From positions 1,240,001 to 1,304,000 of the forward strand of contig NZ_AP023175.1 of assembly GCF_013426895.1 (NCBI RefSeq): a stretch of 64,000 bases of DNA. The letters are read 5' to 3'. The stretch's first letter is position 1. Each line of letters starts with the position of its first letter. This DNA comes from Paraburkholderia largidicola (GTDB lineage Bacteria; Pseudomonadota; Gammaproteobacteria; Burkholderiales; Burkholderiaceae). The notes under the pieces were generated by a model, which searched no databases, was not told the origin of the DNA, and saw nothing but the letters and a program-made list of their open reading frames with translations. Made by a program: the position numbers and the translations under genes. This document shows positions 8,194 through 17,969 of this stretch, piece after piece.

Positions 8194-9153
8194 TCACGAC
8201 GCGCGCAACTCACGTACACCCTTCCCTATCCGCCGCCGCAGCAACGTTCGCAAAGTATGGCCGTCCGCATACCCGACCTGCTCGGCAATGCGCTCGACGG
8301 TGAGTTCGCTCGTCTGTAGCAGATGGACGGCGCGCTCGATCCGCAGATCCTGAATGTACTCGACGGGCGTTTTACCGAGAACCGCGTTCAGACGCCGCGT
8401 CAACGTCCGCTTGCTGGTCGCCAGTTCATCGACCACGACGTCGAGTGAAATGGCCGTACCGAGGTGTTGGCGCACCCAGCGGTCGAACCGCTCGACGAGC
8501 ACATCCGAGTGTGAGAGCTGATCGGAGATCGCATAGGCAGACTGCGATAGTCGCGAGTCGAAGACGAGGTACCTTGCAACGAGCGCCGCCAATTCAGGGC
8601 TGTGGTTGCGGATCAACCATAGCGCGAGGTCGAGGTGGCTCAGGGCTGCCCCTGCCGTTATCGCACCGCCGCTGGGAACGACAATCCGGTGCGCGTCGAG
8701 GTGCACGTTCGGGTAGCGCTGCCGGAATAGCGGTGAAAGCCACCAGGTCGTCGTGGCATCGTAGCCGTCGAGCAAGCCGCTTTCAGCCAGCACGAACGTA
8801 CCCGTGCATGCGGCTGCAACGCGCGCGCCATTGCTTCTCCACGACCGCAAAGCCCCCAGCGCATCGACCACATCGTCCCGCCCGAGTGCAGGCACGAGCG
8901 CGTCGGGCGTCGTGCGGTTGAGCGCGGGCAAGACGACCCAATCGGGCGCAGGGGTGTCGGGCACTTCGCGCACGGGAACTTGCAACCCCAACTCGGTACG
9001 GACCTGCGGGCGCATTCCCACCACGGTGATGTCGAAGCCCGCCGTAGCCACCCCCGTCGTGCGCGCGAGGCTGTTGGCCATCGTCAAGCTGTCGAGCACG
9101 GTAGTGAGCCCCGTATCGAACACCCCTTCGAGCGCAAGGACAAAAATTCGCAT
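8194..9153 (-). CDS. GlxA-family AraC-type regulator with DJ-1/PfpI domain
   Basis: Residues 1-185 form a DJ-1/PfpI (class I glutamine amidotransferase-like) domain starting MRIFVLALEGVFDTGL, with the nucleophile elbow VAAACTGTFVLAESGLL. Residues 215-319 hold two AraC helix-turn-helix motifs (LDVVVDELATSKRTLTRRL and VERIAEQVGYADGHTLRTLL). GlxA-type regulators usually activate a divergent gene; here that is the small monooxygenase at 9264. The intergenic DNA is duplicated upstream of the hydrolase at 4914, suggesting that both could respond to this regulator. Confidence 0.92.
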   Translation of the reverse strand: MRIFVLALEGVFDTGLTTVLDSLTMANSLARTTGVATAGFDITVVGMRPQVRTELGLQVPVREVPDTPAPDWVVLPALNRTTPDALVPALGRDDVVDALGALRSWRSNGARVAAACTGTFVLAESGLLDGYDATTTWWLSPLFRQRYPNVHLDAHRIVVPSGGAITAGAALSHLDLALWLIRNHSPELAALVARYLVFDSRLSQSAYAISDQLSHSDVLVERFDRWVRQHLGTAISLDVVVDELATSKRTLTRRLNAVLGKTPVEYIQDLRIERAVHLLQTSELTVERIAEQVGYADGHTLRTLLRRRIGKGVRELRAS

Positions 9154-9232
9154 GGCAGCATTGATACCAAAATTGTCGAGCGCGGGCGTATTCGCCCGCG
9201 CGTTCCGTTTGTACAGTGTCGATCACCTCATG
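9151..9232. repeat. Duplicated intergenic/promoter segment, copy B
   Basis: Partner of the segment at 4760-4842. It lies between the divergent GlxA regulator and the monooxygenase gene and is probably their control region. A GC-rich dyad (GCGGGCG...CGCCCGC) is present only in this copy. Confidence 0.7.
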
Positions 9233-9263
9233 ACCCCCTCATGCGGAGCACTGGAGAACAACG

Positions 9264-9569
9264 ATGATCAAACACGCCTTGTTTGTCCGACTCGAAGCCA
9301 AACCGGGAAAGGAGCAGGCGGTCGCGAACTTCCTCGTCGACGGGCTCGAGATGGCCAATCGGGAGTCGACCACGCCAATCTGGTTCGCCCTCAAGCTGTC
9401 GCCGACGACGTTCGGCGTATTCGACGCTTTCGCGAGTGAAGCGGATCGCCAGGCACACCTGAACGGCAGTATCGCCAGTGCCCTGATGGCCTGCGCCGGC
9501 GAGATGCTGGCAAATCCTCCATCGATAGAAGCGATCGACGTTCTTGGCATGAAGAACCTGCTGGCGTGA
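9264..9569 (+). CDS. Antibiotic biosynthesis monooxygenase (ABM) domain protein
   Basis: A 101-residue single-domain protein with GGAG before the start. The pattern KHALFVRLEAKPGKEQAV at the start, WFALKLSPTTFGVFDAF in the middle and ALMACAGEMLANPPS towards the end fits the ferredoxin-like dimeric ABM fold, which includes cofactor-independent quinol monooxygenases. It lies divergent from the GlxA regulator and is its likely target. Substrate unknown. Confidence 0.83.
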   Translation: MIKHALFVRLEAKPGKEQAVANFLVDGLEMANRESTTPIWFALKLSPTTFGVFDAFASEADRQAHLNGSIASALMACAGEMLANPPSIEAIDVLGMKNLLA

Positions 9570-9619
9570 GTGCCGGATGGCGTCCTGATTCAATCCCGTT
9601 CATATAGATGGAGCAGTTC

Positions 9620-10234
9620 GTGTCGATTCATTTCAAACCATACGTTTTGTTCGCTGCCCTTGCATTGTCTAGCGCGTCTTTCGCGCAGACGCCCGACGTC
9701 AAACCGGAACGGATTCGCGGCGATATCGTGTCGTTCAAAGGCGAATTGCTGACCGTACACCGGAAGAGCGGCGACACTGTATCGATCGATGTCAAACCGG
9801 ACGTCGGCGTCTCGGCTCTCAAGCCCGCCAGGCTCTCCGACGCCAAAATCGGTTCGTATGTGGGAACACCGGCGCTGACGGGCAGCGATGGAAAATTGAC
9901 GGCCACTTCGATGATCGTTTTTCCCGAGGCAGCGCGTGGTACAGCAGAAGGGCATTTCGCGTATGACTTCGGTCCCAACAGCACGATGACTAATGCAAAC
10001 GTGGTGTCGGTTGTCACCGGCACCAGCGGCCGTGAATTGAATCTTTCATACAAGGGCGGTTCCAGCACAGTGACGGTGCCGGAGAACGTGCCCGTCGTGA
10101 CGCCGGTTCCTGCGAGCAGAACGGATCTGACGGCAGGAAAGAAGGTGTTCCTCGTAGTGACGCCAGGCACTGGCGGTGTTTACGACGCGCATGTGCTTTT
10201 CGTTGAAAAGGACGGCATCGCGCCGCAGTTCTAA
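9620..10234 (+). CDS. Secreted hypothetical protein (DUF5666-like beta protein)
   Basis: I favour the GTG at 9620, preceded by GGAG, over the in-frame ATG at 9608 that overlaps that Shine-Dalgarno. A signal peptide (FAALALSSASFAQ) precedes a beta-rich domain with RIRGDIVSFKGELLTV, SIDVKPDVGV, and a repeated small-domain pattern. No cysteines, no catalytic motif. Similar Burkholderia proteins have been labelled as metal transporter components in databases, a name I consider unsupported by this sequence. Function unknown. Confidence 0.75.
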   Translation: MSIHFKPYVLFAALALSSASFAQTPDVKPERIRGDIVSFKGELLTVHRKSGDTVSIDVKPDVGVSALKPARLSDAKIGSYVGTPALTGSDGKLTATSMIVFPEAARGTAEGHFAYDFGPNSTMTNANVVSVVTGTSGRELNLSYKGGSSTVTVPENVPVVTPVPASRTDLTAGKKVFLVVTPGTGGVYDAHVLFVEKDGIAPQF

Positions 10235-10329
10235 CAGCAACGCTTCATCCCGATCATACAGCGATTCCAGTTTCCATCCATTCAATAATCCTAATTACTT
10301 TTGACATGTTCCCGACTCAAGGATTGACG

Positions 10330-11103
10330 ATGCGTTTTCTCACGTTACGATCAGCAACGGCGCAGGCCGCCGCCGCACTTTGCCTGCTCGCCACTGCCGC
10401 TGCGCCCGCTTTTGCCGCACCGGTGAAGAATATCGTATTAGTCCACGGCGCATTCGCCGACGCCGCAGGCTGGCGTCCTGTGTACAACATTCTGACGAAG
10501 GATGGCTACCACGTCACACTGGTTCAGCAACCTCTGACATCGTTCAACGACGACGTGACTGCCACGAAACGCGTGCTCGATAGCCTCGATGGTCCGTGCG
10601 TGCTGGTCGGCCACAGCTACGCTGGGGCGATCATCAGTGAAGCCGGGAACGACGATCACGTGACGTCGCTGGTCTACATCGCCGCGCACGCGCTCGACGC
10701 GGGTGAAACCATCGGGGACAACGGCAAGAAGTATCCCGTCGGCCCGCTATCGATCGTCGCAACGCCGGATCATTTTGTTTACCTCAAGCCCACCGACTAT
10801 CCGTCCCAGTTCGCACCCGACCTGCCTCGCGCGCAGGCCGAGTTCGAAGCGCATGCGCAGATACCGCTCGCGGTATCCGAGTTCTCCGCACAGGTTTCCG
10901 ATCCGGCATGGAAAGCGAAGCCCAGCTGGTATATGGTCGCGAAGGCCGACAAGATCATCAGTCCCGACCTCGAACGCATGTACGCAGAGCGCGCGCACGC
11001 GAATACGGTCGAGATCAATGGTGCAAGCCATGCGGTGTTCGAATCCCATCCGAGGGAAGTCGCCGCACTGATCGAACAGGCAGCGCAGCGGTCTGGTCAG
11101 TGA
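10330..11103 (+). CDS. Secreted alpha/beta hydrolase (salicylate esterase-like)
   Basis: The preferred start is the ATG at 10330 with AAGGA eight bases upstream. A signal peptide ends near AFA-AP. The mature enzyme has VLVHGAFADAAGW, the serine nucleophile in VGHSYAGAII, an acid-containing segment VAKADKIISPDLE, and the catalytic His in NGASHAVFESHP. This belongs to the small plant-type esterase/hydroxynitrile lyase-like group common in Burkholderia. The physiological ester is unknown. It stands alone between an unrelated secreted protein and the NmrA gene. Confidence 0.88.
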   Translation: MRFLTLRSATAQAAAALCLLATAAAPAFAAPVKNIVLVHGAFADAAGWRPVYNILTKDGYHVTLVQQPLTSFNDDVTATKRVLDSLDGPCVLVGHSYAGAIISEAGNDDHVTSLVYIAAHALDAGETIGDNGKKYPVGPLSIVATPDHFVYLKPTDYPSQFAPDLPRAQAEFEAHAQIPLAVSEFSAQVSDPAWKAKPSWYMVAKADKIISPDLERMYAERAHANTVEINGASHAVFESHPREVAALIEQAAQRSGQ

Positions 11104-11163
11104 CGGAGCGTTCTTCGGCGCTTACCGCCGGCCTGACGCCATATGGGCGGTTAGAAAGGCCGA

Positions 11164-12069
11164 TCAGGCAGGCGTGAACGCGGCCGCATGGCGCCGAGCG
11201 AACTCGGCGGCGGAAATCGGCGCGCGACCGACTAACTGCTCGAAGGTGTGGGTCATGCGGTCGTAGCGGTTGTCGCGATGCAACTGAGCCATAACGATCA
11301 GGTGCGCGACCAGATGAGCCGGCTGTTTGGCCTCCTGGAGCCGGGCTTCCCAGATCTGCGGCGGCACGTTGACGTATCGGATGGTGCGGCCCAGTGCGCC
11401 GCTGAACTCCTGTGCGAGCGCGGCCATCGTCAGCGACTGGGGGCCGGTCAGTTCGTAGACCTTGCTGATGTGTGGCTCCGGGTTGGCCAGCACAGCAGCA
11501 ACGGCGGCACCCACGTCGGCGGCGGCGATCGGAGAGGTCTTGCCGTCAGCGAACGGCAGGCGGATAGCGTTGTCGTCCCGGATCCCCTGGGCCGCCGGCA
11601 GGAACAAGCCTTCGAAGAAAGCGGTTGGACGCAGGTAAACCACCGGCAGGCCGGACCAGCGCAGCACCTGCTCTGCGAGCCAGTGCTGCTTCTGTTGCGG
11701 GCTGCCGGTGGTCTCTGTCTCGCTCATTTGCGACAGCGTCATCTGCGACAGATTGACGAAGGCCTTCACACCCAGGCTTTTCGCTGTGACCGCGACGTTG
11801 GTGGTCGCTTCCAGGAAGTTGGGCGAAACCGACATCGTGAAATACACCACTGAGCAGCCTTGCATGGCCGCACGCACCGCGACGATGTCGAGCATGTCGG
11901 CGACCACGACTTCGGCGCCCAGATCACGCAACGTGTCGGCGCGCGCGTCCAGCTTGCGCACCATGGCGCGTACGCGATGGCCTTGCTCCAGCAGGATGGC
12001 GATAGCTGCGCGCGCGGTCGAGCCGACGCTGCCGGCGGCACCAGTGACGAGGATGGTTTCTTGGGACAA
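11164..12069 (-). CDS. NmrA-like NAD(P)-binding epimerase/reductase
   Basis: The start is read as TTG at 12069, placed behind AAGGAAGAG; the longer frame to 12114 has no ribosome site. The Rossmann motif ILVTGAAGSVGSTAR lies directly at the N-terminus, followed by AEVVVADMLD and the NmrA-type VVYFTMSVSPNF. The catalytic YxxxK of classic SDRs is not evident, as is usual for NmrA-like quinone oxidoreductases. It is divergent from a PadR regulator, with two PadR operators between them, so induction by a PadR ligand is likely. Confidence 0.87.
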   Translation of the reverse strand: MSQETILVTGAAGSVGSTARAAIAILLEQGHRVRAMVRKLDARADTLRDLGAEVVVADMLDIVAVRAAMQGCSVVYFTMSVSPNFLEATTNVAVTAKSLGVKAFVNLSQMTLSQMSETETTGSPQQKQHWLAEQVLRWSGLPVVYLRPTAFFEGLFLPAAQGIRDDNAIRLPFADGKTSPIAAADVGAAVAAVLANPEPHISKVYELTGPQSLTMAALAQEFSGALGRTIRYVNVPPQIWEARLQEAKQPAHLVAHLIVMAQLHRDNRYDRMTHTFEQLVGRAPISAAEFARRHAAAFTPA

Positions 12070-12410
12070 GATTCTCTTCCTTGTGTTCGTGAGAAAGATG
12101 AAGGACATGAGCAACGGACCTCAGGAATCGCCAGCCTGGCACGTCTGCGCGGCATCAACGTTCGCACGCACCGCACTGGAAGCGAGGACGTAGCAGACCG
12201 GGCCGGTGCGCATCGGCAGCGGCCCTTCTGGACGGTCTGGCCGGAATCGTCGAACCCGGCACCGGTCGGCGCCGCCTCGACTCAGACAGCCTTGGTGCCC
12301 GGAGGAAGCGACGCGGCGCAGCGACCGCGTCCGGCGAAAGCTGAGAAGGCTCGCGCGGCCACAGCCAAGGGGCACAGGGAAAACGGAGGCCGCATACATG
12401 ATAAAATCAT

Positions 12411-12430
12411 CTATGTTGAAAAATACATAG
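12411..12430. promoter_or_regulatory. PadR operator 1
   Basis: CTATGT-N8-ACATAG, a perfect 20 bp dyad containing the ATGT-N8-ACAT consensus described for PadR proteins. It lies between the divergent NmrA-like gene and the PadR gene. Confidence 0.75.
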
Positions 12431-12444
12431 TGACACGGTTCCTA

Positions 12445-12470
12445 TGACTATGTCAAAAAAAACATAGTCA
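12445..12470. promoter_or_regulatory. PadR operator 2
   Basis: TGACTATGT-N8-ACATAGTCA, a perfect dyad with nine-base arms and the same ATGT-N8-ACAT core. Centre to centre it is 37 bp from operator 1. It sits 34 bp before the PadR start, so autorepression is likely. Confidence 0.78.
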
Positions 12471-12503
12471 TTCCGCGTGCGCATCGACGCAATCAAGGAG
12501 CGA

Positions 12504-13067
12504 ATGCGAGTGAGTGATTTGAAGGAAGCCAAGGCAAGCAAGGCGAAACCACTGAAAAATGTTCTCCTCGCCGGGCTATATAACCAGCCGCGTTCGGGCT
12601 ATGAAATGACCAAATGGCTGCAGATGGCGGGCCAGCATTGCTGGTCGGTTGAGCACAGCTCCGTGTACCCTGCTTTGCGCGAGCTGGAGAAGGACGGACT
12701 CATCAAATCGGAACGCGCGCCGGGAACGCGCGGACCGGAACGCTCGATCTACAGCGTGACCGACGCTGGACGGGAGGAGCTGACGGCCTGGGTGGCCAAT
12801 GGTTCTCCGCGCCCGGCCATCAAGGACGAACAGATACTGCGGGTGTTATGTTTCGATTTACTGCCGCGCGAGACAGCGCTACAGCAGATTCGTGCGGTGC
12901 GCGCGGATCATCAGGCCCAGCTTGAATTCTTTCTCGAAAGGCAGGCCGTGCTGACCGAGCATCAGCTGGGACCGCTGTTGGTCACGCGCCGCGGCGTGTT
13001 GGCGGAACAGGCGTATATCGCGTGGTGTGACGAGGTGGCGGAAATGATTGCTCGCAGGCCAACCTGA
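12504..13067 (+). CDS. PadR-family transcriptional regulator
   Basis: The ATG at 12504 has AAGGAG at a good distance and is preferred to 12477. The 187-residue product has the PadR winged helix: NVLLAGLYNQPRSGYEMTKWL, then SSVYPALRELEKDGLI, and the wing RGPERSIYSVT. A C-terminal helical dimerisation domain (ALQQIRAVRADHQAQLEFFLE) follows, the classic two-domain PadR. The upstream operators strongly support self-regulation and control of the NmrA-like gene. The inducing compound is unknown, though phenolic acids are known for the family. Confidence 0.93.
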   Translation: MRVSDLKEAKASKAKPLKNVLLAGLYNQPRSGYEMTKWLQMAGQHCWSVEHSSVYPALRELEKDGLIKSERAPGTRGPERSIYSVTDAGREELTAWVANGSPRPAIKDEQILRVLCFDLLPRETALQQIRAVRADHQAQLEFFLERQAVLTEHQLGPLLVTRRGVLAEQAYIAWCDEVAEMIARRPT

Positions 13068-13490
13068 TCCCGGCCGAATTCAGGTCGGCGCGCAGCGGGA
13101 ATCTGCCCAAAGGAAGCACCAGGCGAGGGAGGCGCTATCATCCTCGACGATGGCGCGCGGTGCACCCAGGTAGACAAACAGACTGTGTGTCTCCGCAGCG
13201 ATGCTTCGCAACCGGTGCGAGTTCGTTAGGGTGTCACGGACGGGCATTCTCGACGGATGCGGGGAGGAAGATGAAGCTACGCTCGTCGCCGCCGGCGAGG
13301 AAAATCCGTTAGCGTCGTTGAAGCCAACGTTCGATCTACCGAGTCACCGCCGCTTCGTGGCTGATTTGCGTACGTGGAGATCGACGGATTGTCGACCTCA
13401 TTGAAGCGTAATGTCGAACGAACGAACGGGCGGCCGGGGGCGGAAGTTTGACGTCAAGCCGTAACGGACCTTCAACCTTCCCCAAAGCAG
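13068..13490. other. Intergenic stretch without a convincing gene
   Basis: A 67-codon plus-strand frame at 13201-13404 exists but has no family resemblance and weak coding character. Nothing else recognisable was seen. Confidence 0.4.
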
Positions 13491-13925
13491 TCACTCCCAA
13501 TTCGGCAATGATGTGGTTGCCAGCTCGCTCACGATCGGCTCATCTTCCGCATCGACGACAAGCACGACAGTCTGTCCAACCATGTAGTAGCTGTTCAAGC
13601 GCTCATAGTTCACTTTCCCTAGCTCTCCGTGCAACTCGATTCGCGAACTGTTCTCCTCAAGCCACAATTCGCATCCGCGCCATGTGGGATCAGAGTTGTC
13701 GAATTCCGCCGGGACAGCGGAGTAATGTGTCGTGACTTCAACACTTTCGTCGACTAAGTAAAGGCCGGCAACGCTTTGTTCGAAGTGGATCCGCAGTCCA
13801 CCGACGCAAACACGATCGCGCCATACGTAACGGTCAACCGTCAAACTACGGCCCTTCGCGGTCAACTCAAAACCCGGCCAGTCGCCTCTTAAAAGCTGTC
13901 CCAGTGGTTTCCACGGTCTGTACAT
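13491..13925 (-). CDS. Hypothetical protein, 144 residues
   Basis: The frame is open to 14087, but coding-quality sequence begins at the ATG at 13925 (MYRPWKPLGQLLRGDW). The product is rich in aromatic residues and mixed beta-like segments (DRYVWRDRVCVGGLRIHFEQ), has no signal peptide or membrane span and one acidic stretch (VVDAEDEP). I do not recognise a family. Base composition is lower in GC than its neighbours, and it is flanked on both sides by about 430 bp without genes, consistent with a transferred single gene. An immunity-type protein is one possibility, but nothing supports it directly. Confidence 0.55.
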   Translation of the reverse strand: MYRPWKPLGQLLRGDWPGFELTAKGRSLTVDRYVWRDRVCVGGLRIHFEQSVAGLYLVDESVEVTTHYSAVPAEFDNSDPTWRGCELWLEENSSRIELHGELGKVNYERLNSYYMVGQTVVLVVDAEDEPIVSELATTSLPNWE

Positions 13926-14377
13926 GGTGCAATTTGCGTTCTTTAAGGATCGGGTAGGGCTGTCGATCCGCGGGTAGCGAAACGGCGGGCGGTCGATTGT
14001 GGATGATCTGGGCAGCAGTGTCGAATGTCTCCATGCCGATAGCACTCGTTCGAGAACGCTATGCAGAGCATTCGTTGTTATCCTCAATGGCTGCTCGCTG
14101 GTATCTGATGTGAACGCGTACTACCGGCCATGTGCGGTCACTCGACAGCTCACCTAGGCTGACATTAGAGGTCTGCTATCACCCGCTTCCCGCCTGTCGA
14201 CTTCCAAACATGCGCCCGGTTTCATTCACTCTGCGCGATCGACGTCGCTCCAGGTCGTCATCTTCCTTTATGGAAAGTTTGCGTTGCCATTTTCTGATAC
14301 GGTAAGTACCGCGTTGCCGTGTGAAGGAAGATGTTTGCAATCTTTTGAATGCTGAGATCCTAACTCGCGAGGTAGGC
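13926..14377. other. Intergenic stretch without a convincing gene
   Basis: Lower-GC sequence between the unknown gene and the DUF1254 gene. A minus-strand 66-codon frame overlaps it, but shows no coding character. It should hold the promoter of the DUF1254 gene; no clear box was identified. Confidence 0.4.
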
Positions 14378-15925
14378 ATGGCAGATCAAGACGATGTGAA
14401 TTCGACCCGCAGGCTCCTCACTGTGCTCGGCGGGATGTTGCCGGTGGCCTATGCGTCGGTGGCTGCGGTGCCTCAGATGGCTATCGCCGCAGACTCGAAA
14501 GGCAACCCAACAAAGGGCTCAAGTTCTAATGCGCCGCCAGCGGCGTCGGAAATCCTGCCTCCCCCGGGAATCGCGATGCATCCGGAATATGCTCAAGTCA
14601 TCGCCCGGATGGCCTATGTATGGGGTTGGCCGATGGTCAACATGCTCAACCGGAACGCACGCATCACACAGGCGCCGCATCCTGGCCTGCTCAACGGCGT
14701 GCTACCCGCAGCGCCGCGCGGCCAAGTGGCCATGCTGCACGACTACATCGATCCGGCCGAAACTTTCGTGACCTGTCCGAACCAGGACGTGGTCTATGGT
14801 CTCGGCTTCTTCTCGCTCGACGAAGAGCCGGTGGTCGCGCAGGTCCCCGATTTCGGTGACCGCTTCTGGGTTTATGCCCTGTACGATGCCCGCACCAATC
14901 AGTTCGGCCATCTCGGCAAGCCCTATGAAACAAGCCGTGGCTTCTACCTGCTCGTGGGTCCGAACTGGAAAGGCAGCAAGCCTGCCGGCATCACGGACAT
15001 CGTTCGCTGCCCGACCGCGCTCGCCAACGCGATTCCTCGCGTGTTCCAGAACGATACGCCGGAGGACAAGAAAGCCATCCAGCCGGTGATTAATCAAGTC
15101 GTGTTCTATCCGTTAAAGCAGTTCGACGGGCGGATGAAGACGATCGATTGGCTCCATGCCCCGGTCATCACACCGCCTTCGCAGGACACTGGAGGCGACA
15201 GCGGCGGCGGCGGTGAAACGAAGTGGGTCATTCCCGAGAAGTTCTTCGATCAGTTTAGCCAGGTGCTTGACACCGTACCGCCGCTCGCAGGCGAAGAGGC
15301 GCTTTACGCGCAATTCCGCTCGCTGATGGAAGTAGCGAACCGCGACCCTGACGTCAAGAAGGTGCTCGTCTCGACGGCGGCCGACACCGAACGCGATGTG
15401 ATTGGGCCGTTTTTCGAATGGCGGCGCAACGGTGTGCCAGCCGGCAACAACTGGAGCCGCTCAACGAACAATGCGCAGACCGGGTTCGACTACTTTGACC
15501 GTACGGGCACGGCCAAGTCAAACATGTTCGACAATCGCCCCACGGAAACGCAGTACTTCTACACGGATCTCGACGCGTCCGGGACACAGCTGAACGGCGC
15601 GAACATCTACGAGATCGTTTTCGCGAAGGGCGAAGAGCCGCCCGTCAACGGCTTCTGGTCGCTCACGCTCTATAACGAGAAGCATCTCTTTCACGCGAAC
15701 GACCTCAAGCGCTATTCGCTCGGCACCAAGAGCAAGAATCTGAAGCGCAACGCCGATGGCTCGCTCACGCTCTATGCGGGTGCGAAGTCGCCGGGCGCGG
15801 ACAAGGAATCAAACTGGCTGCCCGCGCCTGCTGGTACGTTCTCGCTCTATATCCGGTCCTATTGGGGCAAGGAGCAGATACTCAACGGTACGTGGAAGCC
15901 GCCTCAAATTCGAAAAGCAGCTTGA
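14378..15925 (+). CDS. DUF1254/DUF1214 domain exported protein
   Basis: The start at 14378 follows GAGGTAGG. Residues 11-38 contain [10 protein letters not shown] followed by an Ala-rich stretch, a probable Tat or Sec signal. The domain order is DUF1254 ([31 protein letters not shown]) then DUF1214 at the C-terminus ([15 protein letters not shown], then [11 protein letters not shown], then [17 protein letters not shown]). The 515-residue length is normal. These proteins are widespread, periplasmic and of unknown biochemical role. No operon partner is present; long non-coding stretches flank it. Confidence 0.9.
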   Translation: MADQDDVNSTRRLLTVLGGMLPVAYASVAAVPQMAIAADSKGNPTKGSSSNAPPAASEILPPPGIAMHPEYAQVIARMAYVWGWPMVNMLNRNARITQAPHPGLLNGVLPAAPRGQVAMLHDYIDPAETFVTCPNQDVVYGLGFFSLDEEPVVAQVPDFGDRFWVYALYDARTNQFGHLGKPYETSRGFYLLVGPNWKGSKPAGITDIVRCPTALANAIPRVFQNDTPEDKKAIQPVINQVVFYPLKQFDGRMKTIDWLHAPVITPPSQDTGGDSGGGGETKWVIPEKFFDQFSQVLDTVPPLAGEEALYAQFRSLMEVANRDPDVKKVLVSTAADTERDVIGPFFEWRRNGVPAGNNWSRSTNNAQTGFDYFDRTGTAKSNMFDNRPTETQYFYTDLDASGTQLNGANIYEIVFAKGEEPPVNGFWSLTLYNEKHLFHANDLKRYSLGTKSKNLKRNADGSLTLYAGAKSPGADKESNWLPAPAGTFSLYIRSYWGKEQILNGTWKPPQIRKAA

Positions 15926-16804
15926 GATGATTCGAAGGCCGCCGTTGAAGCGAAATCGGCGTCAACGGCAGTTTCGACACGGCGTATGGCGGCTCAAACT
16001 CCTACAAGGAACATTGAGTAAATACGGCCACGAAAGGCCGCTTCGGGTCGGCAAGACTCACTCATCGATAGTGAAAAGTGTCGTTCGCCGACGCCAGGTT
16101 ACGAATGGCAGCAAACCAGCCTGGAGCCGACGCACGGCTCCCATCGCCGAACGTCGGCAATGGCCGAGATGTTTGCATAGCACCTGCAGCGGGATTCGCA
16201 CGCGGACCAACCATTTGCGTGCCAGTTCCGTGCAATGGGCAACCGCAACAATTGGCGGCCGCGATGTGAATGTCCCCTTCGACCATCTGTTCGGGCTCCA
16301 AACATCCGACGGAGGATGCACGTTTCGCGCAACTCAGAGCTTTTGATGGCCCCTGAGACCGGACAAATGCCTCCTGCGCAGACATCGCCGACTCCTGCCC
16401 TATGAAAAGAAAGTAAGCACATTCATTCTGCATTCCTGGTTGATTGACTCATCCAACCATCGAAAGTCGCAGTACGTTCGACACGCAAGTCAATTTGCTC
16501 CAGTTGATGTCCGCCAGCAACGGCGCGGGTAACAGGCCGACTTTTCATGCTGTGGAGAATCACGGGGGCACAATCTTGTCGAAATGCCACGTTTTCACGA
16601 AAGCAAGCCCCATTTTTGCTCCTAGCAACAAACCCTAACCCCCGACAGCCGCACCGCGCGTAACCCAACACCCGCCCTACATCCCTTTCAGCAAGACTAC
16701 CAATATCCCAAATCGGCACGCACGGCTTGCCGGTTTCGGCGTTGGCCCGATTTTTCGTCGATCTACAGTCGCCCCACACAACGTGAATCTCAACCGGAGG
16801 CGAC
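15926..16804. other. Long intergenic stretch upstream of the aau operon
   Basis: Several short frames on both strands (for example 16058-16321 and 16423-16866 on the minus strand) have no family resemblance or ribosome site. The first 90 bp after the DUF1254 gene may be residue of a lost small exported protein, but this is weak. The 3' part should hold the aau promoter, which I cannot place. Confidence 0.45.
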
Positions 16805-17962
16805 ATGAGAATAAGGCGACGAACCGCGTCCATCGCGGCGACGCTGTCATTTGCTGCTGCATGCATCGGCAGCGCGCACGCAATCGAAAAGCCCGAAGAC
16901 CTGACCGTGCAGAAGCTGCCCGCGTGGCATCCGCATGAAGTGTTCGTCGTCGATATTTCGATGCCGTCGATGACGGACGCACGCGTCTACCTGTACGACG
17001 CCGATGCGAAGAAGCTGCTCGGCCAGATCGACGCCGGCTTTGCGCCGGGCTTCGCGATCTCGCCGGATCACAAGACGAGCTTCGTCTCGACCACGTACTT
17101 CGCGCGCGGCTCGCACGGCACGCGCACCGACGTCGTCGAACTGACCGACAACGCAACGCTCGATCACACGGGCGAAATCGTGATTCCGCCGAAGCACGGC
17201 CAGCATGTGCCGTCGCCGTACAACACCACATTCAGCGCGGACGGCAAGCGTCTGTACGTGACGAACATCACGCCCGCCGCATCGGTGACGGTGATCGACG
17301 TCGCATCGAAGAAGGTGCTGTCGGAGATCGACATGGCGGCCTGCGTGCTCGCGTTTCCGTCGGGTAACGACCGCTTCACGGGTCTGTGCGAAAGCGGCAA
17401 GGCGCTCACCGTGACGCTCGACGCGAACGGCAAGGAAACGAAGCGCGTCATGTCCGACGCGTTCATCGACGTCGACAAGGACCCCGCGTACATCAATGCG
17501 TCGCCGTATCAGGGCGCCTATCTGTTCACGACCTTCCACGGCATGGTGCGCACCGCCGACTTCCGCGGCGACAAGCCGGTGTTCGGCAAGCCGTGGTCGC
17601 TGCTGACGGACGCCGAGCGCGCCGAAGGCTGGCGTCCCGGCGGCTTGCAGCAGACGGCCGTGCAGGCGAAGCTGCATCGCTATTACGTCGCGATGCACAA
17701 GGGCGAAGACGGTTCGCACAAGGACCCCGGCACGGAAGTCTGGGTGTACGACCTGCAGACGAAAAAGCGCATCGCGCGCTGGGATCTGTCGCAGCAGAAG
17801 ATCGACCCGATCGCATCGATCCAGGTCAGCGAAGACGACAAGCCGCTGTTCTACGGCATCACGGGCACGTCGGATCTCGTCGTGATGGATGCACGCACGG
17901 GCAAGCTGCAGCACGTCGAAAAGCAGGTCGGCAATACGTCGTCGCTGCTCGTCAATCCGTGA
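16805..17962 (+). CDS. aauB: Aromatic amine dehydrogenase, large (beta-propeller) subunit
   Basis: A 385-residue protein with a signal peptide ending AHA-IE near residue 26. The rest is a seven-bladed beta-propeller typical of methylamine/aromatic amine dehydrogenase heavy chains (HEVFVVDISMPSMTDARVYLYDAD, then VPSPYNTTFSADGKRLYVTN). The large subunit holds the TTQ-bearing light subunit in the periplasmic tetramer that deaminates primary amines. Assignment to the aromatic type rests mainly on the light subunit and on the gene order B-E-D-A. It starts the operon, with the next start eight bases after its stop. A sequence above 20 residues is not needed to support it; the propeller motifs and length agree with the family. 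Confidence 0.93.
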   Translation: MRIRRRTASIAATLSFAAACIGSAHAIEKPEDLTVQKLPAWHPHEVFVVDISMPSMTDARVYLYDADAKKLLGQIDAGFAPGFAISPDHKTSFVSTTYFARGSHGTRTDVVELTDNATLDHTGEIVIPPKHGQHVPSPYNTTFSADGKRLYVTNITPAASVTVIDVASKKVLSEIDMAACVLAFPSGNDRFTGLCESGKALTVTLDANGKETKRVMSDAFIDVDKDPAYINASPYQGAYLFTTFHGMVRTADFRGDKPVFGKPWSLLTDAERAEGWRPGGLQQTAVQAKLHRYYVAMHKGEDGSHKDPGTEVWVYDLQTKKRIARWDLSQQKIDPIASIQVSEDDKPLFYGITGTSDLVVMDARTGKLQHVEKQVGNTSSLLVNP

Positions 17963-17969
17963 GGCCGAC

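Noticed and set aside
13201..13404. 67-codon plus-strand frame
   Set aside because: No ribosome site, no recognisable motif and poor coding character.
16058..16866. Several minus-strand frames upstream of aauB
   Set aside because: Overlapping frames in different phases without ribosome sites; composition does not favour any of them.
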